This document shows, in pieces, positions 18,751 through 30,102 of a DNA stretch of 64,000 nucleotides. The stretch comes from Ruegeria sp. PrR005 (lineage in GTDB: Bacteria > Pseudomonadota > Alphaproteobacteria > Rhodobacterales > Rhodobacteraceae), in the NCBI RefSeq assembly GCF_010500245.1, contig NZ_JAAGOX010000053.1:214593-278592 (forward strand), given 5' to 3'. Each line of letters begins with the position of its first letter. Positions within the stretch are counted from its first letter, which is position 1. The notes below the pieces were generated by a model. It ran no database searches, was not told the origin of the DNA, and was given only the letters and a program-made list of their open reading frames with translations. The position numbers and the translations under genes were made by a program.

Positions 18751-19512
18751 TCACCCCCGTTCGTCCGAGCCCATGCGCCGCTCCAGCCAGCGCACACCGG
18801 CGCTGATGATCAGGACCAGTACAAGGTATTCAAGGATCAGCAGGGTATAGATTTCCAAGGGTCGGTATTCGGTAACCACCAGTTCATTGGCGCGGCGGGT
18901 CAGTTCCTGCATGCCGATGACGCTGGCAAAGGCGCTCATCTTGACGATGTAGATGAACTGGTTGGCCAGCGGCGGCAGAATGCGCCGGATCGCCTGTGGC
19001 AGGATCACGTAGCGCATGGTCTGGAGGTAGTTCAGACCGATGGTCTGCGCCGCTTCGGTCTGACCCTTGGCGATCGACTGAATGCCGGCGCGATAGATCT
19101 CGGCTGTGAACGCACTGTCGGACAGAGCCAGCGTAATGACCGCCCCCCAAAACGGATCAATCGGGATGTTCAATCCCATCTCGCGGAAAATGATCGGCAG
19201 CCCGTAGAACACCCAGAACAGCATGGGCAACAGGGGGATGGAGCGGATGAACTCCACATAGACCCGGTTGACCAGCCTCCAGCCGCGTTTCTTGGACAAT
19301 CCCGGCAGGGCAACGACAAGGCCCACCACGATGGACAGAACCGCCGCGATAACCGAGATCAGAATGGTGTCGCCCATGCCCGAGATCAGGAACTTGATAT
19401 TGATCCAGCCCCCCGGCGTCATCGGATTGATGACGTACCAGCCCCAGGTCGAGGAACTGGAACATCCCGAAAGCGCCAGAATGGGAAGTGCGAGAAGCAG
19501 GAGTTTCTTCAT
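18751..19512 (-). CDS. Polar amino-acid ABC transporter permease with lipoprotein-like N-terminus
   Basis: This is a 253-residue His/Glu/Gln/Arg-type permease. After the first helix the EAA-loop region EAAQTIGLNYLQTMRYVILPQA is clear. It is unusual in beginning with a signal that ends in a perfect lipobox (LALSGC, Cys17) followed by four serines and GWYV. This would place a lipidated Cys outside, ahead of the first permease helix. It is the only permease of the set, so it probably forms a homodimer. It ends 11 bases before the small CMD gene and starts 13 bases after the ATPase gene. Confidence 0.9.
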   Translation of the reverse strand: MKKLLLLALPILALSGCSSSSTWGWYVINPMTPGGWINIKFLISGMGDTILISVIAAVLSIVVGLVVALPGLSKKRGWRLVNRVYVEFIRSIPLLPMLFWVFYGLPIIFREMGLNIPIDPFWGAVITLALSDSAFTAEIYRAGIQSIAKGQTEAAQTIGLNYLQTMRYVILPQAIRRILPPLANQFIYIVKMSAFASVIGMQELTRRANELVVTEYRPLEIYTLLILEYLVLVLIISAGVRWLERRMGSDERG

Positions 19513-19525
19513 CAACCCTCGCGCC

Positions 19526-20287
19526 TCAATGCTGCAATATCTGTGACAGGAACTTCTGACAGCGGGGGGAACGCGGCGCCCCGAAAAACTCCTCTGGTGA
19601 CCCCTGCTCGACGATCTCGCCCGCGTCCATGAACACCATCTGATCGGCCACCTTTCGGGCAAAACCCATCTCATGCGTAACCACCACCATGGTCATGCCC
19701 TCTTCGGCCAGCGTTACCATGACATCGAGAACCTCAGAGATCATTTCCGGGTCCAGCGCCGAGGTCGGTTCGTCAAACAGAAGCACCTTGGGTTCCATGC
19801 ACAGCGACCGTGCAATGGCCACCCGCTGCTGCTGGCCTCCGGACAACTGGCCGGGGCGCTTGCGGGCCTGCTCCGGGATATGCACCCTTTCGAGATAGTG
19901 CATCGCGCGCGCCTCGGCCTCTGACCGGGTCATGCCGCGTGCCTTGATCGGGCCAAGCGTCAGGTTTTCAAGAACCGTCAGGTGCGGGAACAGGTTGAAC
20001 TGCTGGAACACCATGCCAACCTCAGAGCGGATGGCCGCCACAGATTTCGGATCGTTGGTCAATTCCACCCCGTCGACGCGAATCGTCCCCTCCTGATGCT
20101 CCTCCAGCCGGTTGATGCAGCGCACCACGGTCGACTTGCCCGACCCCGACGGCCCACAGATCACGACTTTTTCACCCAGACCGACAGACAAGTCGATATT
20201 CTTAAGAACATGGAAGGTTCCGAACCACTTGTTCACACCCTTGAGTTCGATCGCTTGTGTTGATCGGGGCTGGATTTGGGCGGACAT
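19526..20287 (-). CDS. Amino-acid ABC transporter ATPase (GlnQ/HisP-like)
   Basis: This 253-residue ATPase has Walker [11 protein letters not shown]-loop [10 protein letters not shown], signature [15 protein letters not shown], Walker B VLLFDEP and the switch His in VVTHEMGFA. Family knowledge assigns it to polar amino-acid import (3.A.1.3). It is the first gene of the minus-strand transcript ATPase-permease-CMD-Rieske and is divergent from its binding-protein gene. Confidence 0.95.
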   Translation of the reverse strand: MSAQIQPRSTQAIELKGVNKWFGTFHVLKNIDLSVGLGEKVVICGPSGSGKSTVVRCINRLEEHQEGTIRVDGVELTNDPKSVAAIRSEVGMVFQQFNLFPHLTVLENLTLGPIKARGMTRSEAEARAMHYLERVHIPEQARKRPGQLSGGQQQRVAIARSLCMEPKVLLFDEPTSALDPEMISEVLDVMVTLAEEGMTMVVVTHEMGFARKVADQMVFMDAGEIVEQGSPEEFFGAPRSPRCQKFLSQILQH

Positions 20288-20399
20288 TTTTCTTCCTGGG
20301 AAATATTTTTCTTGAGGTTAGCGGTGTGCTTGCCCTTAAATCAAGTATCAAATCCACTGGTTTTCCAGTCAGGAATAGAACCACTAACGGGAGATACCT
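20288..20399. promoter_or_regulatory. Divergent promoter region of the ABC transporter
   Basis: This 112-base AT-richer gap lies between the ATPase gene (minus) and the binding-protein gene (plus), so it must hold promoters for both. CGGGAG before the ATG at 20400 is the plus-strand ribosome binding site. I cannot assign an operator. Confidence 0.5.
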
Positions 20400-21170
20400 A
20401 TGAATAGCTTTCTAAAGGCCATAGCGATTGCCGCTGTCGGCGTGGTGCTGTCGACCGCGGCACAGGCGCAATCGGCGCTGAACGACATCTTGGACAACGG
20501 GGTTCTCAAGGTCGGCACAACCGGCGACTGGAACCCGATGACGCTGCGCGACCCTGCGACCAACAGCTACAAGGGCTATGACATCGACATCATGAACGAA
20601 TTGGCCAAGGACCTGGGTGTCGAGGTCGAGTTCGTTCCGACCGACTGGAAGACATTGGTCAATGGCGTGGTCGCCGGACAGTATCACATTACCGGCTCGG
20701 CTTCGATCTCACCGCCCCGTATGAAGGTTGCGGGCTTCTCGGAAAGCTACATCGCCGTCGAGATCTTCCCCTTCACCACCAAGGACAAGGCCGACAAATT
20801 CTCGGGCTATGACTCGATCAACCAACCCGGCGTGAAGGTCGCCACAACCCTTGGCACCACGTTTGAAAAACTGGTGCGGGAATGGTTCCCCAACGCCGAC
20901 ATCAAAGTGGTCGAAGCGCCCGCACGCGGATATCAGGAGGTTCTGGCCGGCCGTGCCGATGTTTTCGTGACGTCGAACATCGAAGGGTCCACGCTGGAGG
21001 CCAAATTCCCTGTCGTGCGCGTACCCAATGCCGAACCCCGCGCGCCCTCGCCCATCGCCATGATCCTGCCTCAGGACGATCAGGTCTGGATCAACTACGT
21101 GAACAACTGGGTAAAGGTGAAAGCGGCCCAGGGTTTCTTTGAAGAGAACCGCAAGAAATGGGGTCTTTAA
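20400..21170 (+). CDS. Amino-acid-type periplasmic binding protein
   Basis: This 256-residue family-3 solute-binding protein has a Sec signal ending near AAQAQ (residue 23). The mature part has the usual LKVGTTGDWNPM start, the GYDIDIMNELAKDLGVEVEFVP segment and a late hinge. The family includes binders of amino acids and of some aromatic or cyclic acids such as cyclohexadienyl dehydratase-like proteins. Given the neighbouring Rieske and CMD genes, the ligand may not be a standard amino acid. Confidence 0.9.
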   Translation: MNSFLKAIAIAAVGVVLSTAAQAQSALNDILDNGVLKVGTTGDWNPMTLRDPATNSYKGYDIDIMNELAKDLGVEVEFVPTDWKTLVNGVVAGQYHITGSASISPPRMKVAGFSESYIAVEIFPFTTKDKADKFSGYDSINQPGVKVATTLGTTFEKLVREWFPNADIKVVEAPARGYQEVLAGRADVFVTSNIEGSTLEAKFPVVRVPNAEPRAPSPIAMILPQDDQVWINYVNNWVKVKAAQGFFEENRKKWGL

Positions 21171-21182
21171 GCTCCTGACCGG

Positions 21183-21203
21183 GTGGCCGCCTTTGGCGGC
21201 CGC
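21183..21203. terminator. Terminator between convergent genes
   Basis: The stem GTGGCCGCC / GGCGGCCGC (one G-T pair) closes a TTT loop and is followed by TTCCCT. It lies between the binding-protein gene and the convergent XRE-cupin regulator. Confidence 0.65.
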
Positions 21204-21208
21204 TTCCC

Positions 21209-21817
21209 TCAGACGTCGTTCGAAACTGCCTTGGTCACCAGGGTAATGAAACTGACCCTGTCCGTCTTGAGCTCAACCGGCCCATGCGCATTGCTTGATT
21301 CAAAGCTGATACTGTCCCCCGGTTTCATGTGGTATTTGGCTTCTCCGCACTGGAACACCATTTCACCACTGGTGACATGCATGAACTCCAACCCCCGGTG
21401 CCGGTAGAGCGGGCGCGGTTTCAGTGGCTTTTCAAGCGTGACACTGAAGCTTTCAAAACAGACATGACTTGCCTCGGCCCGTCCGATCATCTTGTAGGTA
21501 TGACCAAAACCACTTCCCAGCCTCTGCACGGTCACCCCTTCGCCCGCCGCGACAAAGGAAACATCCGAATGCTCAACCGTTCCGGCAAAGAAGTTGATCA
21601 GCGGAACTCCGATGCCGCCAGCTAGCGCCGCCAGGGTCCCCAACGAGGCGGAAACCTGGCCGCGCTCAATCTTGGATATCATGGCCGTGGACACACCAGA
21701 GCGTGTCGACAGTTCGGCCAACGTCAACCCGCCCAGCATCCGGTGCGTCTTGACTGTCGCTCCTACAACCTGGTCCAGCGCAGGTTTCTCGATATCCAGC
21801 GGCGGTGAATCTTCCAT
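21209..21817 (-). CDS. XRE-family regulator with cupin domain
   Basis: This is a 202-residue regulator of the same architecture as the one at 6976 but a different sequence. An HTH domain occupies about 25-75 (TLAELSTRSGVSTAMISKIERGQ) and a cupin domain about 115-195 (YRHRGLEFMHVTSGEMVFQ ... KPGDSISFESSNAHGP). It is divergent from the creatininase-family gene, which it may regulate. Confidence 0.88.
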   Translation of the reverse strand: MEDSPPLDIEKPALDQVVGATVKTHRMLGGLTLAELSTRSGVSTAMISKIERGQVSASLGTLAALAGGIGVPLINFFAGTVEHSDVSFVAAGEGVTVQRLGSGFGHTYKMIGRAEASHVCFESFSVTLEKPLKPRPLYRHRGLEFMHVTSGEMVFQCGEAKYHMKPGDSISFESSNAHGPVELKTDRVSFITLVTKAVSNDV

Positions 21818-21895
21818 ACCGACAGGTTATTATGCTCTAGCGCAAAGGGAAAGCGCTCTGCCACCACAGGTGTCCGTCGTCAAAAGGAGAGGGGA
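21818..21895. promoter_or_regulatory. Divergent promoter region with inverted repeat
   Basis: This is the 78-base gap between the XRE-cupin regulator and the creatininase-family gene. It contains AGCGC-aaagggaaa-GCGCT (21839-21857), a candidate operator. A strong AAGGAGAGGGG site precedes the plus-strand ATG at 21896. Confidence 0.45.
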
Positions 21896-22636
21896 ATGCA
21901 GCTGTCCCACATGACCTGGCAACAGGTCGAGACATGCCTGAAAAAGGGTGCCGCTGTCATGGTGCCCGTCGGTTCGACCGAGCAGCATGGCCCAATGGGC
22001 CGGATTGGAACCGACACCATCTGTGCCGAAGCGGTCGCCTTGGCCGCGGCCGAGATTTGCGGCGCGATCGTCGCGCCACCGCTTGCCTATACACCGGCTC
22101 CGTTCAACACGGCCTTTCCCGGGACGGTTTCCATGCCCGAGGACCTGTTTCAGGCACATGCCACAGCGGTGTTCCGGGGACTGATGGCGCAAGGGTTTCG
22201 CGGAGTCTACGTCGTCAACGGCCACGGGGCGAACATTCGGCCATTGGAGAATGTGGCAAGGGACCTGGCACCATCTCCCATCTGCATCCGCAGTTGGTGG
22301 GAACCCACAGAGGTCAACCGGATGCGCAAAACGCTCTACGGCGATTGGGAAGGGATGCATGCCACCCCATCCGAGATCGCCATCACCCAGGCATTGCTGG
22401 GAACGTTACCCGCAGGCGAGGCTGCCCTGCCGCCGAAATCGCTGAGTGCCGACTACATCCGGGCGCATGCGGGCGATCGTCACGGTCCGCCAGATGCACA
22501 CAGGGCCGAGTTTCCCGATGGCCGGGTCGGATCGCATTCAGCGCTTGCAAATCCCGTGGATGGGGCAAGGCTGCTTGAAAGCGCCGCCCGGGGCATCGCG
22601 GTCGAGTTTGCGGAGTTCCTGAACAGGGTGCGTTGA
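21896..22636 (+). CDS. Creatininase-family metal-dependent amidohydrolase
   Basis: This 246-residue protein is of the creatininase / mycofactocin MftE family. It contains VPVGSTEQHGPMGRIGTDT (Glu, His and Asp ligands), VVNGHGANI and a late Glu in DWEGMHATPSEIA. The family hydrolyses cyclic or linear amides with Zn or Mn. The substrate is not evident; true creatinine use is not supported because no creatinase or sarcosine oxidase lies next to it. Confidence 0.88.
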   Translation: MQLSHMTWQQVETCLKKGAAVMVPVGSTEQHGPMGRIGTDTICAEAVALAAAEICGAIVAPPLAYTPAPFNTAFPGTVSMPEDLFQAHATAVFRGLMAQGFRGVYVVNGHGANIRPLENVARDLAPSPICIRSWWEPTEVNRMRKTLYGDWEGMHATPSEIAITQALLGTLPAGEAALPPKSLSADYIRAHAGDRHGPPDAHRAEFPDGRVGSHSALANPVDGARLLESAARGIAVEFAEFLNRVR

Positions 22637-22656
22637 ATATCCCTTGGACAACGAAA

Positions 22657-22685
22657 AGAGGCCAGCAAACGTATTGCTGGCCTCT
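22657..22685. terminator. Bidirectional terminator between creatininase gene and katG
   Basis: A perfect 12-bp stem AGAGGCCAGCAA / TTGCTGGCCTCT closes a 5-base loop. It is followed by CTTTA on the plus strand and by TTTTCG on the minus strand, fitting termination of both convergent genes. Confidence 0.85.
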
Positions 22686-22726
22686 CTTTACATCCCTCGG
22701 CCGAAGGATCGACCGATGACTACGGT

Positions 22727-25012
<2,286 letters not shown>

Positions 25013-25142
25013 TCAGGCTATCAAGTTGGATTGATCGGATTAAGTTCTATTTTCTGATACTTTCGATAATTTTACCCTATGACAAGTTTCATAGGTCCCG
25101 CGGCCCCGTCATCACCCACGGCCCAGCCTATCCAAAGCGGGT

Positions 25143-26795
25143 TTATGCGGCTGCCGGGCGGCCCGCATTGTCTTCGATCACCATCCGGGCCGCCCGGGCC
25201 GCCAGCATCATCGTGGGCGCATTGGTGTTGCCTGATGTGACATTTGGAAACGCCGAGGCGTCGATGACACGAAGCCGCCCGATCCCATGTACCCGCAACC
25301 GATTGTCCGTTACGGACACGTCCGGCCCGACACCCATGCGGCATGTACAACTGGCATGGAAAACGGTCCCTGCGCGCTGTCGGAAATTCTCCAGCAAGGC
25401 ATTGTCATCCATCCCCAGAATGTCCGGGTCGCGCCGGGCGCGGGTCACTTGCCGCATTGTCGGCGATTGCGCCAGTTGTTGGAGCAAATGGCTGGCTGCA
25501 ACGGCAGTTTGCTGGTCTTCCGAGGTGGAAAGTGAATTGGGTTGGATGCGCGGTGCATCTGTTGGATCGGCTGACCTCAGTGTGATCCAGCCCCGGCTGG
25601 TTGGCCGACAGGGTTGAACGCATAAAAGGAATCCGTTGTCGCGGTCGACGCGCGGCGCCCCGTCCGGCAGGGTCGCATAGGTCGCAGGGTTGCAATACAC
25701 CTGAACATCCGGGAAAGATGCGCCGCTGGTCCGCAGATACCCGCTCACCTGATTGACGGGAACAGACAGGGGCCCGCCGCGCGTCAGCAGATATTGCACG
25801 CCGGCGCGCAGCTGCCCTGTTCGTCGCCCTAAGATACCGTTCAGCGTCGCCTCGTTAGCCCAGTAATAGTGGGACACAGCCAGGTGATCCTGTAACCCCC
25901 GCCCGACATGCGGATGGTCCAGGGTCACAGCGATACCGAGGGCCCTGAGATCGGCGGCGGGACCGATCCCCGACAACATCAGCAGCTTGGGCGAGTCGAT
26001 TGCCCCTGCGCACAGCATCACCTCGCGCCGCGCGGTAGTTTCCCGGACCTCGCCGTTCAGCCGATAGCGGACCCCGGTCGCCAATTTCCCTTGTGTCAGA
26101 ATACGTTCGACGCGCGCACCACTGACCACGGACAGGTTGTGCCGCTTAGTTGCCGGCCGCAGGAACGCGTCGGCGGCGGACCATCGGCGTCCGTTCCGGA
26201 CCGTGGCGCGCATGTACCCCATCCCTTCGTTCGGATGATGGTTCTGACCCGTTGGTGCGCTGCCGTTGAGATCCTCAAGAATAGGCCAATGCAGATCGCG
26301 GGCGGCGTCCAGGAAGTGGCGGCTGAAGGGGGACATCGCGTTCTTCAGATCGCTTACTACAACCGGGCCGGAGCCGCGCGAGGTTCCATCCGCTTCGACA
26401 ACGGTTTCCAGCGCGTCATAGGTTTCCTGAACGGTTTTCCAGTCCCAGCCCGTTGCGCCGGCTTTGGCCCAATCGTCAAAATCATGCGGCAGGCCACGCA
26501 TGTATGCCATCGCGTTGATCGACGAAGACCCGCCGATCACCTTGCCGCGCGGCCAGTATCCGGTCCGTCCGCCAAGGCCCGGATCAGGTTCGGCCTGGTA
26601 TTTCCAGTTCACCCGGGCATCGGAAAAAGTCAGGCCGTAACCCATTGGCATCTTAACGGAAAATCTCTCATCGCTACCCCCTGCCTCGATCACCTGCACG
26701 GTAAAACGGCCGCATTCGGACAGTCGGTCGGCCAGAACACAGCCCGCCGAACCGGCGCCGACAATGATGAAATCGAATTCAGGCGCCTTGGTCAT
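25143..26795 (-). CDS. GMC-family FAD oxidoreductase (choline dehydrogenase-like)
   Basis: This 550-residue flavoprotein has the Rossmann motif IVGAGSAGCVLADRLSE at the N-terminus and the GMC signature GSSSINAMAYMRG. Further signatures are GRGLQDHLAVSHYYW, HASCTCRMG and GNTNAPTMMLAARAA near the C-terminus. It oxidises an alcohol; the neighbours do not reveal which. The ATG at 26795 gives the standard N-terminus. It is divergent from a LysR regulator that probably controls it. Confidence 0.9.
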   Translation of the reverse strand: MTKAPEFDFIIVGAGSAGCVLADRLSECGRFTVQVIEAGGSDERFSVKMPMGYGLTFSDARVNWKYQAEPDPGLGGRTGYWPRGKVIGGSSSINAMAYMRGLPHDFDDWAKAGATGWDWKTVQETYDALETVVEADGTSRGSGPVVVSDLKNAMSPFSRHFLDAARDLHWPILEDLNGSAPTGQNHHPNEGMGYMRATVRNGRRWSAADAFLRPATKRHNLSVVSGARVERILTQGKLATGVRYRLNGEVRETTARREVMLCAGAIDSPKLLMLSGIGPAADLRALGIAVTLDHPHVGRGLQDHLAVSHYYWANEATLNGILGRRTGQLRAGVQYLLTRGGPLSVPVNQVSGYLRTSGASFPDVQVYCNPATYATLPDGAPRVDRDNGFLLCVQPCRPTSRGWITLRSADPTDAPRIQPNSLSTSEDQQTAVAASHLLQQLAQSPTMRQVTRARRDPDILGMDDNALLENFRQRAGTVFHASCTCRMGVGPDVSVTDNRLRVHGIGRLRVIDASAFPNVTSGNTNAPTMMLAARAARMVIEDNAGRPAAA

Positions 26796-26810
26796 GGTCG
26801 GTCTTTCCGC

Positions 26811-26850
26811 GATTTGTCCGAGCAATTTCCGAGGGAAAAATGGACAAATC
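26811..26850. promoter_or_regulatory. Inverted repeat between GMC gene and LysR gene
   Basis: GATTTGTCC and its exact complement GGACAAATC are separated by 22 bases in the 103-base divergent gap. This is a candidate LysR operator. The spacing is longer than for a single dimer site, so the two arms may be separate contacts of a tetramer. Confidence 0.5.
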
Positions 26851-26898
26851 AAACGATGTGTTTTACGCCTGAGGCGAAACCAGGATTGAAGCTGACCC

Positions 26899-27795
26899 AT
26901 GCCCTCCCTGCCCCATGTCACATGGCTCAAGTCCTTCGAAGCCGCGGCGCGGCATAGCAGTTTTTCCTCTGCGGCAGCGGAGCTGAACCTGACGCCGGCG
27001 GCCGTGAGTCAGCAAATTCGCCTTTTGGAACAACATCTTAAATCGCAACTTTTCCAACGCCTGCCACGTGGAGTCAAGCTGACAGATATAGGGCAGGCCT
27101 ATGCCCAGACGATCCGGAAGAGCTTTGATGAGATGGCGGTCGCGACCGACGGGTTGTTCGGCAAGCAACGCAAGCGAGAGGTCCGTGTGCGCGCCGCGAT
27201 CTCAAGTGCCACGCTGGTCATCGCGCCGCGCTTGGCCGCGTTCCAGACCGCACATCCGGACATAATTGTCCGTTTTGTAACCTCGATCTGGGCCGATCGG
27301 TTCGATTTGTACAATCTCGATCTCGATATCCGCTGGGGTCTGGGAACCTGGGACGAACCGCTGGTTCAGCATCTGGGCCACGAATCCGCGGTGCCGGTCT
27401 GCCATCCCGACTTTGCCGCCGCCCTGGGCGGGGCGCCGGATGTCGCGACGCTGGCCCGGTCACAGGTGGTGCAGATCATCGGCTCGGAGACCGACTGGCG
27501 CAAACTATCGGACCTGCATGGGCTGGATCTGGATCCGACGGCCGATTGGATGTACGCCGACAGTTCGCTGAGCGCGCTTCAAATCGTCAGCGCGGGCACC
27601 GGAGTGACCATGGTGCTGGAGAGCTTTGCCCGCCCCTATCTGGAGCGGGGCGAACTGATCGTTCCGGTCGAGTGCAAACTGCCCAAACGCCGGGCGCACT
27701 ATCTGGTGACCCGCGACGAGGCGGCCCAGCGTGACGAAGTGCGACAGTTCGCGGTTTGGGTCACCGGGCTTTATCGCGAGTTGTTGTCGGAATAG
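26899..27795 (+). CDS. LysR-family regulator (GcvA-like)
   Basis: This 298-residue LysR protein has a winged HTH at about 5-65 (SFSSAAAELNLTPAAVSQQIRLLE) and an effector domain from about 90. The N-terminus PSLPHVTWLKSFEAAARHSS is typical of the GcvA group. It is divergent from the GMC oxidoreductase gene, its likely target. The gcv genes are far away, so I do not call it GcvA. Confidence 0.9.
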   Translation: MPSLPHVTWLKSFEAAARHSSFSSAAAELNLTPAAVSQQIRLLEQHLKSQLFQRLPRGVKLTDIGQAYAQTIRKSFDEMAVATDGLFGKQRKREVRVRAAISSATLVIAPRLAAFQTAHPDIIVRFVTSIWADRFDLYNLDLDIRWGLGTWDEPLVQHLGHESAVPVCHPDFAAALGGAPDVATLARSQVVQIIGSETDWRKLSDLHGLDLDPTADWMYADSSLSALQIVSAGTGVTMVLESFARPYLERGELIVPVECKLPKRRAHYLVTRDEAAQRDEVRQFAVWVTGLYRELLSE

Positions 27796-28147
27796 GGCGA
27801 AAACCGGCAATCCGGGTCAAATGCACCGATGACACTTGCGTTGACTGGGCGGTTGAAGAATGGATTTTCGAGTGGGGTACAGGCGGTGTACCCGTCAGCT
27901 GAGACCTCGGCAGCGACCGCTTTGTCGTTGTCATGTTATCAGGCGTTTGGGCACTTGGTGATGGCTGGTAAGGGGTTCACCAGTTCAAAGCCGTTCCGAT
28001 TTTCATCAGCTTTTAAGGCTCTGGACCCTTTGATTGTGTTGCAGTCGTTGCTGGGTGGTGATCCAAACGCCTGAACGTCAGCCTGCCGAAATTGATTCCG
28101 ATCGCTGCTGAAACCTGACTACCAAGATGGAGCAACCCGTTTCAGCA
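27796..28147. other. 352-base intergenic stretch
   Basis: This lies between a LysR gene and the convergent Na/Pi transporter gene. One 81-codon open frame (27829-28074, plus) is present but has no recognisable domain and no good ribosome binding site. A small hairpin GGTACA-ggcgg-TGTACC occurs near 27880. I see nothing else. Confidence 0.35.
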
Positions 28148-29887
28148 TTACCGTGATGTAACCACTTCGCTCTCACTAACGCTGCTGGGGCTGCTCTCGG
28201 TTTGCAGCGCCGGTATCTCGAGCTGTTCCGATACATTCTGGATCAAGCGAGTTTCGAGTAATTGCCCATTCTGATAGAGAATCGGATAGGCAATGGAAGC
28301 GATATGGCTGTTGAATTCCCGAAAAGCCCGCAAGGTCTCCAGATGTATATCGCTGGTCTCGAAGCTTTCGGTTGTGCCATGTTGCAACCGGCGCAGGTGG
28401 CGTTTGCGACTATCCCGCTCGATGCGCTTGATTTCCGCCTTTTCCAGAGTCAGGAGCCGCGCGCTTGCCAAATCGTCGGAAATGAGCACGTTCGATGCCA
28501 GTTTCATGTTAGCAAGAACCCCTTCGTGCATTTGAGTAAGTTCTGTCCAACCCTCTCCGGAGAAACTCAGACGCTTTGCACGCATTTCCCTTGCCAATTC
28601 GGTCAGGCGCTTGGCGACCACGTCGCCCGCCGTTTCCAGGCGGATCGCAAACTCCATAAGGTCACGTGCGGTTTTTGCATCTTGTTTTTCATATCGATCC
28701 GTGGGGATTGCCGCAACAAATGCACGAATACCCGACAGGCACCGGTTTACGTCCTCATCCATGGCCTGAACCGAACGAATCTGTTCCTTGTCACCGCTGC
28801 GGTACAGTTCGAGGGCAGGACGGAACATGGTTTCGACAAGGTCGCTCATTCGCAGCAATTCACGCTTGAGGCTCGGCAAGGCCTGACTGGGGTTTGCGAC
28901 ATTCTCCATGACCAATGCACTGGCTGGTCGTGCGGGCTGCGTTTTCTGTTCCCTTACCTCATCTGGAAAGAGCTTTTTGAAGACGCCCTGCAAACGTCCG
29001 CAAAACGGAAGGGCAAGGAGCAGCAGCGAAAGGTTGAACGCGAGGTGCGCATTGATCAGCATCTGGCCCCCTTGCGGGTCACCCAAAAGCCCGGTCCGCA
29101 GGGTCAGGTTTGCAGCGAACAAGGTCACCACAGCCCAGCTGCCACGCAGCGCCAGATTGGCATAGGGTATGCGCCGGCCGGAAACGGGCATCCCCCGGGT
29201 CAGCCAGACCGGAATGAAGGTCGAGCCGAAATTCGCGCCCAAGACCAATGACATTCCAGCGGCAAATGGGATCGCACCGATCTGCACAAGCGTCACGCAC
29301 ATCAGGATGGCCGCGACCGAGGAGTGCATGACAAAAGCCAGCGCCGCTCCGACAAGAAAAGCCGTGATGTAATCCCGGGCCAGATAATCGGCCACGGCAG
29401 GCAAGAACGCACTGTCGCGGATGGGGTCCATCGCCTCGCGCAGGAACTGGAGCGAAATCAGGATGAAAGCCACACCCATAAGAATGCGACCAAGCTGCCG
29501 CCCTTTCTTGCTTTCGGTCTTGACGAACAAATAGCCGCCGACTGCCAGCAGCATCGGTACCAGCCAGTCCAGCCGGAAGGACAGGATCTGGATGATCAAC
29601 GCCGATCCCAGATCGCCGCCCAGCACGATCGCCAAACCGGTGGGAAAACTCAAAATTCCAGTCGCGGCAAATCCCGAGGACAACAGCGCCACAGCTGCCG
29701 AGCTTTGCAATACGACAGCCATCATCAAACCTACCACAGACGCTTGCAGGTAACCGCGTTGGCGGGTCATCACCCGCTGGAACGACGCGCCATAGCTACG
29801 TTCTATTCCGGTGCGGACCATGCGCACCGCGTAGAGCAGTAACATGGTTGCCCCGGCCAGTTTGATCAGGAAAGCGACAATGGCCAT
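28148..29887 (-). CDS. Na/Pi cotransporter family protein with PhoU-like tail (YjbB-like)
   Basis: This 579-residue membrane protein has the two inverted halves of the NptA/NaPi-II family. The first carries the QSS motif (VVLQSSAAVALLSSG); the second carries HSS instead (FVMHSSVAAILMCV). About nine hydrophobic segments precede residue 300, and a long helical PhoU-like cytoplasmic domain follows from about 330 to 560. The E. coli relative YjbB exports phosphate. The gene sits downstream of the phosphonate operon on the same strand (215-base gap), which suggests it handles Pi released from AEP; that is inference. Confidence 0.85.
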   Translation of the reverse strand: MAIVAFLIKLAGATMLLLYAVRMVRTGIERSYGASFQRVMTRQRGYLQASVVGLMMAVVLQSSAAVALLSSGFAATGILSFPTGLAIVLGGDLGSALIIQILSFRLDWLVPMLLAVGGYLFVKTESKKGRQLGRILMGVAFILISLQFLREAMDPIRDSAFLPAVADYLARDYITAFLVGAALAFVMHSSVAAILMCVTLVQIGAIPFAAGMSLVLGANFGSTFIPVWLTRGMPVSGRRIPYANLALRGSWAVVTLFAANLTLRTGLLGDPQGGQMLINAHLAFNLSLLLLALPFCGRLQGVFKKLFPDEVREQKTQPARPASALVMENVANPSQALPSLKRELLRMSDLVETMFRPALELYRSGDKEQIRSVQAMDEDVNRCLSGIRAFVAAIPTDRYEKQDAKTARDLMEFAIRLETAGDVVAKRLTELAREMRAKRLSFSGEGWTELTQMHEGVLANMKLASNVLISDDLASARLLTLEKAEIKRIERDSRKRHLRRLQHGTTESFETSDIHLETLRAFREFNSHIASIAYPILYQNGQLLETRLIQNVSEQLEIPALQTESSPSSVSESEVVTSR

Positions 29888-30102
29888 GTTTCACTCCGGT
29901 TTCGTCGTTGGCTTGGTTGACCGTTGTTCCGGTACGAAAGTTTGCAAGCAGGGCGGGCAACTCCGACAACGGCAACAACAGAGACGGTTCCGGTCGGTTT
30001 CGCCGTAACCTATCGCTTTGTTCCGTTGTCTCTGCTGCCAGACCTTGTGGGAGTTGAAGCCCCGCACTGTTTCATGCCGTTCGGTCAATGAAGTCAGGCT
30101 GG

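Noticed and set aside
21896..22636. Creatinine degradation operon
   Set aside because: Only a creatininase-family protein is present; creatinase and sarcosine oxidase genes are not adjacent, and the family has several other substrates.
27829..28074. 81-codon ORF in an intergenic gap
   Set aside because: No domain, poor ribosome site and serine-rich composition; not supported as a gene.
29952..30055. Long-range inverted repeat CAGAGAC ... GTCTCTG between the Na/Pi and PbfA-like genes
   Set aside because: Only seven paired bases with a loop of over 40; too weak to call a terminator or operator.
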